Below the pieces are notes generated by a model, which saw nothing but the letters and a program-made list of their open reading frames with translations, did not search any database and was not told the DNA's origin. A stretch of DNA of 64,000 bases, taken from positions 18,686 through 82,685 of the IMG/VR virus record IMGVR_UViG_3300042486_001336; one strand, given 5' to 3'. The position numbers were made by a program, and so were the translations under genes. Origin of the DNA: a virus. This document shows, piece by piece, positions 49,169 through 57,962 of the stretch; the stretch's first letter is position 1; each line of letters starts with the position of its first letter.

Positions 49169-49378
49169 ATGACACACCTCGAAACACTAAAGACTGACCT
49201 TGAGCTTCACCTCAAAAGTCGTGAAGCCCTGGTAGACGGTTCTGGCGGGTTTTTTATTAAACGAGCCGGTTATAATGTCGGTGCCGTTATTCATAGCTAT
49301 GACGGCATCATACGGTCCTTGGAGGAAGAGATTGCCAGCATTGAGGCTAAAAAACGTAATAAGAAAACACCTGCATGA
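49169..49378 (+). CDS. small early-type protein
   Basis: 69 aa from the ATG after the leader (MTHLETLKTDLELHLKSREA...). Helical with basic end. Overlaps the next gene by 4 nt. Confidence 0.65.
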   Translation: MTHLETLKTDLELHLKSREALVDGSGGFFIKRAGYNVGAVIHSYDGIIRSLEEEIASIEAKKRNKKTPA

Positions 49379-49521
49379 AAACACTACTAGAACGTATAGA
49401 AAATATGTCAAACAGCAATCATCGTAAATTGCTCTATATTGGTGCATTATTTGCACTCATTGGGGGCTCCCCTATTTTTGCCGCAATGCTGTGCTTGGTT
49501 GCATTTACACTTGAAGACTAA
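49375..49521 (+). CDS. 48-aa membrane protein
   Basis: MKTLLERIENMSNSNHRKLL then a hydrophobic helix (YIGALFALIGGSPIFAAMLC). ATGA-coupled. Function unknown. Confidence 0.55.
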   Translation: MKTLLERIENMSNSNHRKLLYIGALFALIGGSPIFAAMLCLVAFTLED

Positions 49522-49524
49522 TCT

Positions 49525-49719
49525 ATGAAAAATACACTACAGAAACTAATCGCTCAGTTTAATGCTGATATTGCCTCTAATCTACAGGATATTGCTGAGA
49601 TTTTGCCCGATGGCCGCTATGCCGAAGCACTTGACCTTCAAACTGAAAACCTCACGCTCGAGAGAGTAGTTGATGTTTTAGAAAATGAGTTGAAGGAATT
49701 GGCTAGTGCTCAGTCTTAA
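49525..49719 (+). CDS. small helical protein
   Basis: 64 aa (MKNTLQKLIAQFNADIASNL...), helical, acidic. Function unknown. Confidence 0.6.
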   Translation: MKNTLQKLIAQFNADIASNLQDIAEILPDGRYAEALDLQTENLTLERVVDVLENELKELASAQS

Positions 49720-49724
49720 GTCAT

Positions 49725-49973
49725 ATGAAAGTTATATCTAAGCCGCTGGCGTTTGCATTCATAGTTGCTTTTTTTGCAATTGTAGCATTTGGAATATATC
49801 TACAAGTGCTGTGGACGGATTGGGCAATTACTAAAATTTTTAATAAAGATTTTCATAATCTAAAAATTTTTGCAGCATTATGCATAGTCGAAATGTTGTC
49901 GCCTAAAGCTTTACAGGGCATTACTATGATCATTTTGATTCTTATGACACTGTATATCTTTTTGACTGCATGA
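49725..49973 (+). CDS. small two- or three-helix membrane protein
   Basis: 82 aa; hydrophobic segments at residues about 8-28 and 60-82. Function unknown; overlaps the next by 4 nt. Confidence 0.6.
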   Translation: MKVISKPLAFAFIVAFFAIVAFGIYLQVLWTDWAITKIFNKDFHNLKIFAALCIVEMLSPKALQGITMIILILMTLYIFLTA

Positions 49974-50131
49974 ATGACAAATCAAATTTTATTGCTCACC
50001 TTCGCGGTCATGATGTCTATTATGTCAATGGCTGTTTTACATTGGATCCACTTCCAGATTTGGTGACACTACAAACTATAGTTTCTTACTTGATTGATGA
50101 AGGGTTTGTAAATGTTGATGAAAGCCTTTAA
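49970..50131 (+). CDS. 53-aa protein of unknown function
   Basis: MNDKSNFIAHLRGHDVYYVN...; ATGA overlap upstream and one base from the next ATG. No domain recognised. Confidence 0.5.
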   Translation: MNDKSNFIAHLRGHDVYYVNGCFTLDPLPDLVTLQTIVSYLIDEGFVNVDESL

Positions 50132-50132
50132 T

Positions 50133-50396
50133 ATGAAACGTTTAATAGTTGCACTGCTATCAATTTGTTTAACGAGTTGTGTTGTCGAATATACTCCAAC
50201 CGGCTATTCATCGGTTGGTTACTATAGATATTCTGGTTCACACTCATTATCTACGTACCGACCATACAATTGTTATCGCTCATATCGCCGGCCAACAATT
50301 ACTCCGGTTGCACATGGGTTTGATCCTGATCCTCAATATGTAAATGGTTATGTGTTTAGAGGTGGTGATGGCATGCCATATGCGGCTGAATTTTAA
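50133..50396 (+). CDS. small lipoprotein
   Basis: 87 aa. MKRLIVALLSICLTSCVVEY is a lipoprotein signal with lipobox LTSC; the mature part is Tyr/Ser/Arg-rich (YRYSGSHSLSTYRPYNCYRS). A surface lipoprotein could alter host adsorption; speculative. Confidence 0.65.
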   Translation: MKRLIVALLSICLTSCVVEYTPTGYSSVGYYRYSGSHSLSTYRPYNCYRSYRRPTITPVAHGFDPDPQYVNGYVFRGGDGMPYAAEF

Positions 50397-50402
50397 AAAA
50401 AT

Positions 50403-50936
50403 ATGTTAACACTAGATGAACTTAAAAAGCTGTGTGAGGACTCAAATACTGTGGATTATTGTCTCCCGGTACTTGACTCACCAACCTTTTTGACATGTCC
50501 TTTGAGTCTGGAACCAGACTCTCCATACTCATATGTTGGAGGTCTATGTAACCACACTCACGAGATTATAAGTTCTGGAATATTGTTGTGCTCGCTGTAT
50601 AAAAACTATAACAACACCGCTATAAATGTGCGTGAATATATTATCAGTGCAATATGGTGCAACTATGGAAAATTATGGGAATATGTTTGTTCGGACCCAG
50701 AGTCTCAAACTTGGATGTATGCCGCGCAAAATCCTAAAACAGAAACTGGATATCGATCGGCTTTCCAGTTTGAAACACATGCGTCTTCTTTAGATACAGA
50801 TGACGACATCTCTGTCGCAAATGTGGTGCATAATATATTTTCAACTCATATAGGCCGGCCAGCAACTCCAGAGGCTCACCTCTTACTATCAAACATTCAA
50901 CTTTCTCATAAACTATATCATTATAAACAATCATGA
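50403..50936 (+). CDS. protein of unknown function
   Basis: 177 aa, Cys- and Tyr-containing, no recognised domain (PLSLEPDSPYSYVGGLCNHTHE...). Overlaps the exonuclease start by 4 nt. Confidence 0.6.
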   Translation: MLTLDELKKLCEDSNTVDYCLPVLDSPTFLTCPLSLEPDSPYSYVGGLCNHTHEIISSGILLCSLYKNYNNTAINVREYIISAIWCNYGKLWEYVCSDPESQTWMYAAQNPKTETGYRSAFQFETHASSLDTDDDISVANVVHNIFSTHIGRPATPEAHLLLSNIQLSHKLYHYKQS

Positions 50937-51535
50937 GCACACAATACACAGGATACAAACATTTTTTTCTTGACGTAGAGACAACTGGTCTTGATCGTGA
51001 CCGGAATGAAATATTTCAAATTAGTGGAATAATCACTGACACAAATCTTAACGTTCTTGAAGAATGCGATTTGAGATTTCGTCCACTGTCTCTAGAATGC
51101 GTTCAGGACGAAGCACTCACAAAAACAGGAATGACTCTCCAAAGTTTAAGTGATTTGCCTCTTTCTGCTCGAGAGGCATATTCGCAACTAGTTGAAATGT
51201 TAGGACGTCATTGTGATAAGTTTGATAAAAAGGACAAGCTTCACTTTGTTGCATATAACGCTGCTTTTGATATTGATTTTATTCGTAGGTTTTTTGAGAA
51301 AAATGGAGATCAGTTTTTTGGCAGTTGGTTTTGGAACCCACCAATCTGTGTGATGCAAGCCGCCGCATGGATGACAATGAGGGTACGAGGCGCTCTCCCA
51401 AATTTCAAACTTGGAACCCTGTGTCAATGTGCTGAATTAGGATGGGATGAGTCTGCCGCGCATGATGCTGCCTATGATATTCGTCAAACCCTAGAGCTTT
51501 TTCGATATCTCCGTACAGATATCCCTCAATTGTGA
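50933..51535 (+). CDS. DnaQ/RNase T-like 3'-5' exonuclease
   Basis: 200 aa DEDDh nuclease: FLDVETTGLD (Exo I), VAYNAAFDIDF (Exo II), HDAAYDIRQT (Exo III, with His). Close in type to oligoribonuclease/epsilon-like enzymes and to T4 DexA in role. Could trim DNA ends or degrade host DNA. Confidence 0.88.
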   Translation: MSTQYTGYKHFFLDVETTGLDRDRNEIFQISGIITDTNLNVLEECDLRFRPLSLECVQDEALTKTGMTLQSLSDLPLSAREAYSQLVEMLGRHCDKFDKKDKLHFVAYNAAFDIDFIRRFFEKNGDQFFGSWFWNPPICVMQAAAWMTMRVRGALPNFKLGTLCQCAELGWDESAAHDAAYDIRQTLELFRYLRTDIPQL

Positions 51536-51559
51536 GCTTTTTTAGGCCTCCAGGAGGTC

Positions 51560-51662
51560 ATTTTCTCTATACGGGGACACTGCCCGGGACCTTTTTTCAC
51601 TTTTTTGAAAAAAGTTGTGTACTTTTGTCGTGGTTTATGCTATAATAACCATGTAAGCAACA
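51560..51662 (+). promoter_or_regulatory. terminator-promoter-leader cassette, copy 5
   Basis: TTTCTCTATACGGGG, hairpin with T-run, CTTTTTTCA-N-TGAAAAAAG palindrome, TGTACT (51618-51623), 17 nt, TATAAT (51641-51646), CATGTAAGCAACAAT then ATG. Confidence 0.82.
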
Positions 51663-51664
51663 AT

Positions 51665-52156
51665 ATGACCACCACCTACTACGCCTCAGAAGTCAGTCCC
51701 GAAGAATACTCCGCCACATTAGCAGAGGCTGCAGAACTTGCCCTCGCTGATTATGAAGCTCATATCTCTGAGCAAGACGTTCGCATTGGAGACATCATCA
51801 AAGACAGCAACGTTGCAGATGACATCACACTCTATCGTGTCACTGACATAATTCAAGAGCAATGGTACGAACCACTCATTGTGCTTGAAGTTCTCAAACA
51901 TTCTGGCTGGTCCCCCACTTCGGTTCGCTTTCATCACCTCTTCAAACCAACCAAGGCGACACCACGAAAGTTACGTTGGTTTTTGAGCGCGATTCCAGTT
52001 GGTGGACTATTCAAAAGTTCTAACTATGAAGGCGCTCTACTTATGCAGCGAGTCCAAGACACCGCTGCTGGCACACTACGAGCCCGTTATCTAGAAGGTC
52101 AATTTACAGGCGAGGTCATCTGCAAGAGCAAACACAGCCGAGTCTATGCTCTCTAA
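51665..52156 (+). CDS. early-type protein of unknown function
   Basis: 163 aa from the ATG after the leader (MTTTYYASEVSPEEYSATLA...); the upstream frame through the promoter is artefactual. No domain recognised. Confidence 0.65.
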   Translation: MTTTYYASEVSPEEYSATLAEAAELALADYEAHISEQDVRIGDIIKDSNVADDITLYRVTDIIQEQWYEPLIVLEVLKHSGWSPTSVRFHHLFKPTKATPRKLRWFLSAIPVGGLFKSSNYEGALLMQRVQDTAAGTLRARYLEGQFTGEVICKSKHSRVYAL

Positions 52157-52175
52157 TCTCTCAACACACAAAAAT

Positions 52176-52412
52176 ATGGACAAAGAATACATTGTAAAGA
52201 CGAAAACTGGTGGAGAAGCAACAATACTTGCTCGCACCCCAGCCGAAGCCCTTGGTATCTATACAAAACGAGGACGATTTGGCATTGGAGCAGCATGGAC
52301 GTTTACTCGTCAACCAGACGGTTGGATTGTATGCACCCATACTGGAATGAAGACTCTTGAACGCACCTATCACAAACTTCGTGAAAAGGACTATGTTCGT
52401 GGCATGCGCTAA
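52176..52412 (+). CDS. small protein of unknown function
   Basis: 78 aa (MDKEYIVKTKTGGEATILAR...). No domain recognised; same unit as the ligase. Confidence 0.6.
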   Translation: MDKEYIVKTKTGGEATILARTPAEALGIYTKRGRFGIGAAWTFTRQPDGWIVCTHTGMKTLERTYHKLREKDYVRGMR

Positions 52413-52430
52413 ACTTCAACTTTATATCGT

Positions 52431-53543
52431 ATGAAATTACCTACACTATACAGTCGTACATCGACTGGGAGCATTCAAGAATGGACGATTGAAATCGAAG
52501 ATGGACGGTGTCGTACCCATCATGGCAAGGTCGGAGGCAAGATTGTGACCACGTTGTGGACCACATGTGAAGCCACCAATGTCGGCCGAGCAAATGAGCG
52601 CGACATTTCAGCTCAAGCACTTTTCGAGGCACAAGCACTCTGGAAAAAGAAAAAGGAAAGTGGTTGTTTTGAGTCAATTGCTGACATTGATCGCAGTCTC
52701 TATATTGAGCCAATGCTTGCTAAAAAATGGGAAGATCGCAAAAGTCGTGTCGTCTATCCAGTCTATAGTCAACCAAAGCTTGATGGTTTACGAGCAGTCA
52801 TCACAGCAAAGAGGGCAACTACGCGAAATGGCAAGGCCTGGGTCACAATTCCGCATATCTTGCAGGAGTTGGCTCCTCTTTTTAAGGCACATCCAGATCT
52901 TGTGCTTGATGGCGAGCTTTATACTCACAAATATAAGGATGACTTTAATAGTATTTGTAGTCTTGTGAAAAAAACCAAACCATCCGCTGCAGACCTACAG
53001 GAGTGTGCCAATAAGATCCAATTTTGGTGGTATGATACGGTTGACCCAAGTAAAAAGTTTTCGACACGTTCTTCTCAGGCTGCTTACTATGCAAACGCAT
53101 TCAAGTTAAATCCAAACATTATTGTGAATGTACCTACCACTATGGTGTGTGACGAGATTTCACTTGATGCGACATATGAAAACTATTTGCAAGATGGCTA
53201 TGAAGGTCAGATGGTACGAGTTGACGCGCCATACGAGTGTAAGCGTAGTGACTCGCTGCTCAAGCGCAAAGAGTTTCAGGATGGTGAGTATCTTATTGTT
53301 GAAATTTGCGAAGGCAACGGTAACAAAAGCGGCATGGCTGGTTATGCGGTCTTGCAAAGACCAGACGGCAAAACATTCCGAAGCAACATCAAAGGTACAC
53401 ACTCATTTTTGAAAGAGCTCTTAAAGGATGCTGAGTCTCTTCGTGGAACCTATGCTACATGCACCTATTTCAACCTGACTCCAGATGGCATCCCACGCTT
53501 TCCATACGTCACCAGATTGAGACCTGGACCCGGAATTGACTAA
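52431..53543 (+). CDS. ATP-dependent DNA ligase with WGR-like domain
   Basis: 370 aa. The first ~80 residues resemble a WGR domain (WTIEIEDGRCRTHHGKVGG). Ligase core: SQPKLDGLRAV (motif I, adenylated Lys), LDGELY (III), DGYEGQMVR (IV), LLKRKEF (V). The ~80-residue C-terminus is OB-like. Seals nicks in phage DNA; the WGR part probably senses DNA ends. Confidence 0.9.
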   Translation: MKLPTLYSRTSTGSIQEWTIEIEDGRCRTHHGKVGGKIVTTLWTTCEATNVGRANERDISAQALFEAQALWKKKKESGCFESIADIDRSLYIEPMLAKKWEDRKSRVVYPVYSQPKLDGLRAVITAKRATTRNGKAWVTIPHILQELAPLFKAHPDLVLDGELYTHKYKDDFNSICSLVKKTKPSAADLQECANKIQFWWYDTVDPSKKFSTRSSQAAYYANAFKLNPNIIVNVPTTMVCDEISLDATYENYLQDGYEGQMVRVDAPYECKRSDSLLKRKEFQDGEYLIVEICEGNGNKSGMAGYAVLQRPDGKTFRSNIKGTHSFLKELLKDAESLRGTYATCTYFNLTPDGIPRFPYVTRLRPGPGID

Positions 53544-53564
53544 AATGTGACCCTGGAGGTCGAA

Positions 53565-53645
53565 AAAAGTGAAGTTTTTTCACTTTTTTGAAAAAAGTTG
53601 TGTACTTTTTGCGGGTTTTAGTGTATAATAATCCTGTAAGCAACA
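53565..53645 (+). promoter_or_regulatory. promoter-leader cassette, copy 6
   Basis: CTTTTTTGAAAAAAG palindrome region, TGTACT (53601-53606), 17 nt, TATAAT (53624-53629), CCTGTAAGCAACAAT then ATG. GACC...GGTC upstream replaces the usual GC hairpin. Confidence 0.78.
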
Positions 53646-53647
53646 AT

Positions 53648-53977
53648 ATGACCACCACTGATATTACCTCTGCCGTAGCCACAGTTTCACTCTATCGTAG
53701 CCTCAATAACCGATTTGTCGATGACGCTGACGATCGCCAACGACACATCACATTTCGCTGCATGCGAGCCGATGACATGCTGGAATGGCTGTTCGAAGCG
53801 ACCAATGCTCCAGAAAGTTTTCTTGACGCTGAGCAGATGTTTGTGCGTCAGACATTTGCTGATGCAAAACTGTATGCGCTCTCTCGCGGAGACGTAGTTG
53901 GCATCAATGACACCCTCTATAAATGCAAGATGGTTGGATGGGAAAAGGTTGAAACTGTAAATGATGTCATCGAATAA
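53648..53977 (+). CDS. early-type protein of unknown function
   Basis: 109 aa from the ATG after the leader (MTTTDITSAVATVSLYRSLN...). No domain recognised. Confidence 0.65.
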   Translation: MTTTDITSAVATVSLYRSLNNRFVDDADDRQRHITFRCMRADDMLEWLFEATNAPESFLDAEQMFVRQTFADAKLYALSRGDVVGINDTLYKCKMVGWEKVETVNDVIE

Positions 53978-53983
53978 ATGAAT

Positions 53984-54151
53984 ATGAAACAAAAAACTTG
54001 GGTTTGCGCTGGGCAATGGGGTTGGATTTCAACCGACGAGGTGAAATTTTCTGGCATCGAAGAAGGACCATTCGGAGATGTGATGAGTTTCGAATTTTGT
54101 GGAGAATCTTTCAAATCTCAGATCGCAGTTGGATCAAAACCAGGAGCATAA
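53984..54151 (+). CDS. 55-aa protein of unknown function
   Basis: MKQKTWVCAGQWGWISTDEV...; an in-frame ATG two codons upstream (53978) is also possible. One base before the next ATG. Confidence 0.5.
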   Translation: MKQKTWVCAGQWGWISTDEVKFSGIEEGPFGDVMSFEFCGESFKSQIAVGSKPGA

Positions 54152-54152
54152 C

Positions 54153-54473
54153 ATGAATAGACTAGACTCATTGCGTGAAGTGCTTGACTGCAGATTTGCT
54201 GAATTACAACAAGAGATTGATTCTCTCAAGGAAGAAAATTATAAACTTCGCAATGGCTTTCAAGGAGCGTGTTATGCATGCGAGCCTGTAGGAGAACTCA
54301 ATCAAAAGTTAACTGATGCTGGACATGCGCTCTATCACGCACTTGGCTATTTTACGGATAACTTTGATTATATGAATGATCGCGATTATTTGTTTACTGC
54401 TGAAAAGGCTGCGGTGAATCGTTGGCGTGAACTCTTCAACAATAACATACCTGAACAAAACTATGAAGATTAG
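54153..54473 (+). CDS. small protein with N-terminal coiled coil
   Basis: 106 aa from 54153. RFAELQQEIDSLKEENYKLR is a coiled coil, then ACYACEPVGELNQKL. Function unknown. Overlaps the next gene by 11 nt. Confidence 0.6.
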   Translation: MNRLDSLREVLDCRFAELQQEIDSLKEENYKLRNGFQGACYACEPVGELNQKLTDAGHALYHALGYFTDNFDYMNDRDYLFTAEKAAVNRWRELFNNNIPEQNYED

Positions 54474-54852
54474 AATTAACAACTTTGGAGCAAAGAGCCC
54501 TGCTTATATTGGTAAGCCTCCTGCTAATGCGCATCATATACTCGATATAGTGCAATACTATCCGTGTAGGTATTATGGTAAGCTAGAAGAGTATCTTAAT
54601 GATGGCTGGGAAGATTGTGGTAACGGTGTTATAAGAAAGGATAACTGTACTATAGGCAAATCTTGTTTTACTATTGAAGAAGTATGCAATTCAATTGCTC
54701 AAATAGAGTGGAATCCTAAAGAGGATTGTACTGAGCTTTCAACTATTGGTGAGCGTTTGCTTGATCTCTCCAAAGAAGATCGCGATACTTTCTTTGAGGT
54801 ATATGAAATTGCGGCTAAGAAACTAGCTGAGGCTTATAGCGACGAAGACTAA
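54463..54852 (+). CDS. protein of unknown function
   Basis: 129 aa from 54463 (MKIRINNFGAKSPAYIGKPP...). Acidic C-terminus. No domain recognised. Confidence 0.6.
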   Translation: MKIRINNFGAKSPAYIGKPPANAHHILDIVQYYPCRYYGKLEEYLNDGWEDCGNGVIRKDNCTIGKSCFTIEEVCNSIAQIEWNPKEDCTELSTIGERLLDLSKEDRDTFFEVYEIAAKKLAEAYSDED

Positions 54853-54856
54853 AATT

Positions 54857-55117
54857 ATGGCAACATATCGAATTATTAAAAGAAGATTAAGATTTGATAG
54901 CAAAGAGACCTATCATGTAGAGCGAAAGGTTTTATGCTTCTGGCTTGACATACTTAACAACTCCTTTATTTTAGGCGTCGATGGTGTTGCTAATTATAAG
55001 AGCTGGTTTAGCTCTAAAGAAGAAGCTATGGCAGTCGTTGATAAATTGCTACAGCCTAAGCAAATGAGAGATGAAGTAGTGTGGACAAATGAACAACCTC
55101 CTCATATAGAAATTTAA
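54857..55117 (+). CDS. small YRIV-family protein
   Basis: 86 aa. TYRIIKRRLRFDSKETYHVERKVLCFW matches the family core; diverged copy of 42635/55669. Confidence 0.6.
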   Translation: MATYRIIKRRLRFDSKETYHVERKVLCFWLDILNNSFILGVDGVANYKSWFSSKEEAMAVVDKLLQPKQMRDEVVWTNEQPPHIEI

Positions 55118-55129
55118 TAAACTAAAATT

Positions 55130-55237
55130 ATGAGTATGGCTATAATCATTATGTGGATAGCAATAATAGTTTTAGCATCTCTGGCAACATTTGCAGTATG
55201 CTATATCATCTATAAAGCTAGTGATGACGATCTTTAG
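55130..55237 (+). CDS. 35-aa membrane micropeptide
   Basis: MSMAIIIMWIAIIVLASLAT... with CYIIYKASDDDL; near-identical in its second half to the peptide at 55862, which supports both being real genes. Confidence 0.55.
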   Translation: MSMAIIIMWIAIIVLASLATFAVCYIIYKASDDDL

Positions 55238-55265
55238 TATTAAGGAATAATAATAGAATAATAAT

Positions 55266-55676
55266 ATGAGTGATACACCAGAGACAGACTATGCATACAA
55301 AAACCATCCGTGGGATATGCACGACAATATTCCACTTGAATTTGCCCGCCAACTCGAAAGGGAGCGCGACAGGCTGGCAGAGGAGCTTGATGCCTTGAAG
55401 CAGTCCATGCTCGATCTGTCCCACCCAAATATGAAGTTGCTATTGGAAGAGCGCAACGAAGCTCGGACATCCTCCGTATGCACTCACGGCACAACAACCG
55501 CATCCGCTCAAGGGTGGGCGCTCAAGCACGAAGCCGTGACAGAGCAACGCGACAGGCTGGCGGAGGCTTTACGGATTGTAATGGCAGATTACAGGCTAGA
55601 TGGTCGTGTGAGTACTGAAGCTGACTTATTAGCCTGCGACGCTCTCGCCGCCGTGGAAGGAGAAAATAATGAGTAA
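55266..55676 (+). CDS. coiled-coil protein of the MSxTPxTD type
   Basis: 136 aa. MSDTPETDYAYKNHPWD, LEFARQLERERDRLAEELDA, LDLSHPNMKLLLEERNEA; paralogue of 43018. The GC content is higher than that of its neighbours, suggesting a different origin. Confidence 0.65.
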   Translation: MSDTPETDYAYKNHPWDMHDNIPLEFARQLERERDRLAEELDALKQSMLDLSHPNMKLLLEERNEARTSSVCTHGTTTASAQGWALKHEAVTEQRDRLAEALRIVMADYRLDGRVSTEADLLACDALAAVEGENNE

Positions 55677-55869
55677 ACAATATAGAATTGTAGAACGCAT
55701 AGACAATCGAACTGCTAGAATATACTATGCAATTCAATTTAAGTTTTTTTGTTTTTGGTTTACAGAGTATCATTATGGAATTTGGGCGACAGCGGAAGCT
55801 GCAGAAGATATGGTTATAAAACTGATGAAAAATCCAAACAGAGTAGTAAAAACATTTTCTTATGAGTGA
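55669..55869 (+). CDS. small YRIV-family protein
   Basis: 66 aa, close paralogue of 42635 (shared GIWATAEAAEDMVIKLMKNP). GGAG lies 9 nt upstream. Confidence 0.65.
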   Translation: MSKQYRIVERIDNRTARIYYAIQFKFFCFWFTEYHYGIWATAEAAEDMVIKLMKNPNRVVKTFSYE

Positions 55870-55960
55870 TATGTGGATAGCAATAATTTTAGGCTCACTC
55901 GCAATGTTTGCAGTATGCTACATCATTTATAAGGCTAGTGATGAAGACTTTTGGTATTAA
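55862..55960 (+). CDS. 32-aa membrane micropeptide
   Basis: MSDMWIAIILGSLAMFAVCY then IIYKASDEDFWY; second copy of the 55130 peptide. Overlaps the previous gene by 8 nt. Confidence 0.55.
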   Translation: MSDMWIAIILGSLAMFAVCYIIYKASDEDFWY

Positions 55961-55981
55961 GGAACACTGATATAATTAGGT

Positions 55982-56191
55982 ATGAACGACGATAAAAAAT
56001 ACGAAGCAAAAATTAAACGTCTTCAAAAAAAGATAGACGATTTGAAAGATGATTTACTGGTTGCTAATGCTGAAATACATAAGCAAAAACGCATTCTGTA
56101 TTATGAACAAGAATGGCGAAGAAACTTTCAAAAACTAATGAAGGATGTAGTTCATACTGATACTCTTGAAGCAAATTATGACGAAAGTTAA
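55982..56191 (+). CDS. small coiled-coil protein
   Basis: 69 aa; KYEAKIKRLQKKIDDLKDDL is a coiled coil. Preceded by the AAGGAACACTGATATAATT element. Function unknown. Confidence 0.6.
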   Translation: MNDDKKYEAKIKRLQKKIDDLKDDLLVANAEIHKQKRILYYEQEWRRNFQKLMKDVVHTDTLEANYDES

Positions 56192-56366
56192 AAACAATAG
56201 AGTTGTAAAGTATATTCTCACTTGGACTTTTGATTCAGAGCGAAAAGAACAAGAATTTGATGATCGAGAAGTTGCTGAAGATTGGTATGAAACGAAACTA
56301 GAAACAGGCAAGAATCCATCTCTGTATGTGACAGAACTTGTGGAAAGTACAATGCAGCTGAAGTAA
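56178..56366 (+). CDS. small protein, paralogue of the 42828 gene
   Basis: 62 aa from the ATG at 56178 (VVKYILTWTFDSERKEQEFD...). Overlaps the previous gene by 14 nt. Confidence 0.55.
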   Translation: MTKVKNNRVVKYILTWTFDSERKEQEFDDREVAEDWYETKLETGKNPSLYVTELVESTMQLK

Positions 56367-56388
56367 GGAACTCTAATATAATAAACGT

Positions 56389-56868
56389 ATGGGACTTGAC
56401 ATGTATATATTTAAAGTTAAGAAGACTGCTCACTCTATCAAAGAGCTGAGCGATCTTGATCGCAATCCGGAACCTGGACAGCCAGAAGTTGCGGAGTTTG
56501 AGCCATTGCAGCGCCCGTATGAAGATACGAGTCCTGATCATTACACAATCTTCCAAGAGGTTGCATACTGGCGTAAGTTTAATGCACTGCATCAATGGTT
56601 CGTTACGCATGTTCAGCTAGGTATTGATAAATGCGATCTTTATGAACTAGATAAAGATATTCTTTTTGAACTGTTAGAGATTCTTGAGGATGTTTACCAT
56701 CTTAAGAATCCTAGTAAGCTGCCTCCCACCCAAGGATTTTTTTGGGGATCGACTGAAGTAGACGACTACTATTGGGATAAAGTAGAGAGCAGTATTCAAA
56801 CAATTTCGGGTTTGATTGACTATACAGATTGGGATAACGAACGCCTCTTCTATCAATCTTCTTGGTAA
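56389..56868 (+). CDS. conserved protein of the GLDMY family
   Basis: 159 aa. MGLDMYIFKV, VAYWRKFNALHQWFV, GFFWGSTEVDDYYW and the C-terminal FYQSSW match a family common in bacteria and phages with no assigned activity. Follows an AAGGAACTCTAATATAATA element. Confidence 0.7.
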   Translation: MGLDMYIFKVKKTAHSIKELSDLDRNPEPGQPEVAEFEPLQRPYEDTSPDHYTIFQEVAYWRKFNALHQWFVTHVQLGIDKCDLYELDKDILFELLEILEDVYHLKNPSKLPPTQGFFWGSTEVDDYYWDKVESSIQTISGLIDYTDWDNERLFYQSSW

Positions 56869-56873
56869 AATTT

Positions 56874-57524
56874 ATGATAAATAAAGTAGAACTAATTGGG
56901 CATTATGGGTGTGATGAAACTATCGCTTGTAGTGCATGGACAAGCACATCACGAGAATTAACTGATGAAAAGAAATCGCGCATTCCTGGACTCATCAATA
57001 TGCTGTGGTCTAATGGTCACGAAACACCGTTTGAAAAAGGCAGCGTGCATTTTCTTGTTGATACTGACATTGCCTCTCATATTCATCTGCTCAAGCATCG
57101 TATTGCTAGCATTAATGCTGAATCAGCCCGATATAAAGAACTAAACAATGACAAGTATTATCTGCCTAAAGATTGGCAAGGTATTAAATGTGTTGAAAAA
57201 TTTGGTAATTTTGAGAATTGGGACGAAGCTTTAGAATGGTACACTCAGTTAGGCAATAAAATGTATCATTCCGTCTTAAAAGATTTAGAACCAGTTCTTG
57301 GTCGTAAACGAGCGAAGGAAAGCGCACGTTTCTTTAAGACTTACAACTCTCAAATACAGGCTGATGTTCAATTTAATATGCGCAGCTTTGCAAACTTTTT
57401 GAAGCTACGTAACTCTGAGCATGCACAGCTAGAAATTCGTGAGATTGCACAAGAGATGCTCCGACTTGTATCAGAAATTGAAGGAGAGCCATTTAAACAC
57501 ACATTAGCAGCCTGGAATATCTAA
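56874..57524 (+). CDS. thyX: flavin-dependent thymidylate synthase
   Basis: 216 aa from 56874. The ThyX signature RHRxxSxNxxSxRY appears as KHRIASINAESARY; NGHETPFEKGSVHF and the C-terminal SARFFKTYNSQIQADVQFNM also fit. Makes dTMP from dUMP using FAD and methylene-THF, complementing ribonucleotide reductase. Confidence 0.92.
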   Translation: MINKVELIGHYGCDETIACSAWTSTSRELTDEKKSRIPGLINMLWSNGHETPFEKGSVHFLVDTDIASHIHLLKHRIASINAESARYKELNNDKYYLPKDWQGIKCVEKFGNFENWDEALEWYTQLGNKMYHSVLKDLEPVLGRKRAKESARFFKTYNSQIQADVQFNMRSFANFLKLRNSEHAQLEIREIAQEMLRLVSEIEGEPFKHTLAAWNI

Positions 57525-57528
57525 CATT

Positions 57529-57924
57529 ATGTATACACTAACACTTGAACAACTAACAAAGCTCCTAGAAGAGTATAAAGAACTTAGCGATGCATGTGAC
57601 GCGGCAAGAGCGGCGGGGTGCCTTGAAATCGAAGGACGACTGCAAAATGCTATTTGGTCCTCAATAGAGAGAGTTATTAGCTTCTTTGATCCAGAAGGAT
57701 GGATCATGTGGCATATTTTAGAGAATGAATATGGAGCTAAGGAATATGAAGCTGGTTATGGTAGCGATATGAAGAAGATCAAAACTCCAGAAGATCTTTT
57801 CTGGATTATAAATGTTCACAACAAATCAGAACTCGATAATTTAAAAAAGTCGCATGAAGACGCTCTTTGTAAAATTCGTGAACTTGAAATGCAAGTAGAT
57901 AACCATCGTGTTAAAACATACTAA
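57529..57924 (+). CDS. small protein, paralogue of the 40842 gene
   Basis: 131 aa. Residues 1-85 align with the 40842 protein; a C-terminal coiled coil (SELDNLKKSHEDALCKIREL) is extra. Function unknown. Confidence 0.65.
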   Translation: MYTLTLEQLTKLLEEYKELSDACDAARAAGCLEIEGRLQNAIWSSIERVISFFDPEGWIMWHILENEYGAKEYEAGYGSDMKKIKTPEDLFWIINVHNKSELDNLKKSHEDALCKIRELEMQVDNHRVKTY

Positions 57925-57933
57925 AGTTTCTTA

Positions 57934-57962
57934 TTTACATTTCTAGTAAATTAGTGTATAAT
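57934..57962 (+). promoter_or_regulatory. early-type promoter, near-leaderless
   Basis: TTTACA (57934-57939), 17 nt, TATAAT (57957-57962); ATG 6 nt later at 57969. Confidence 0.78.
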
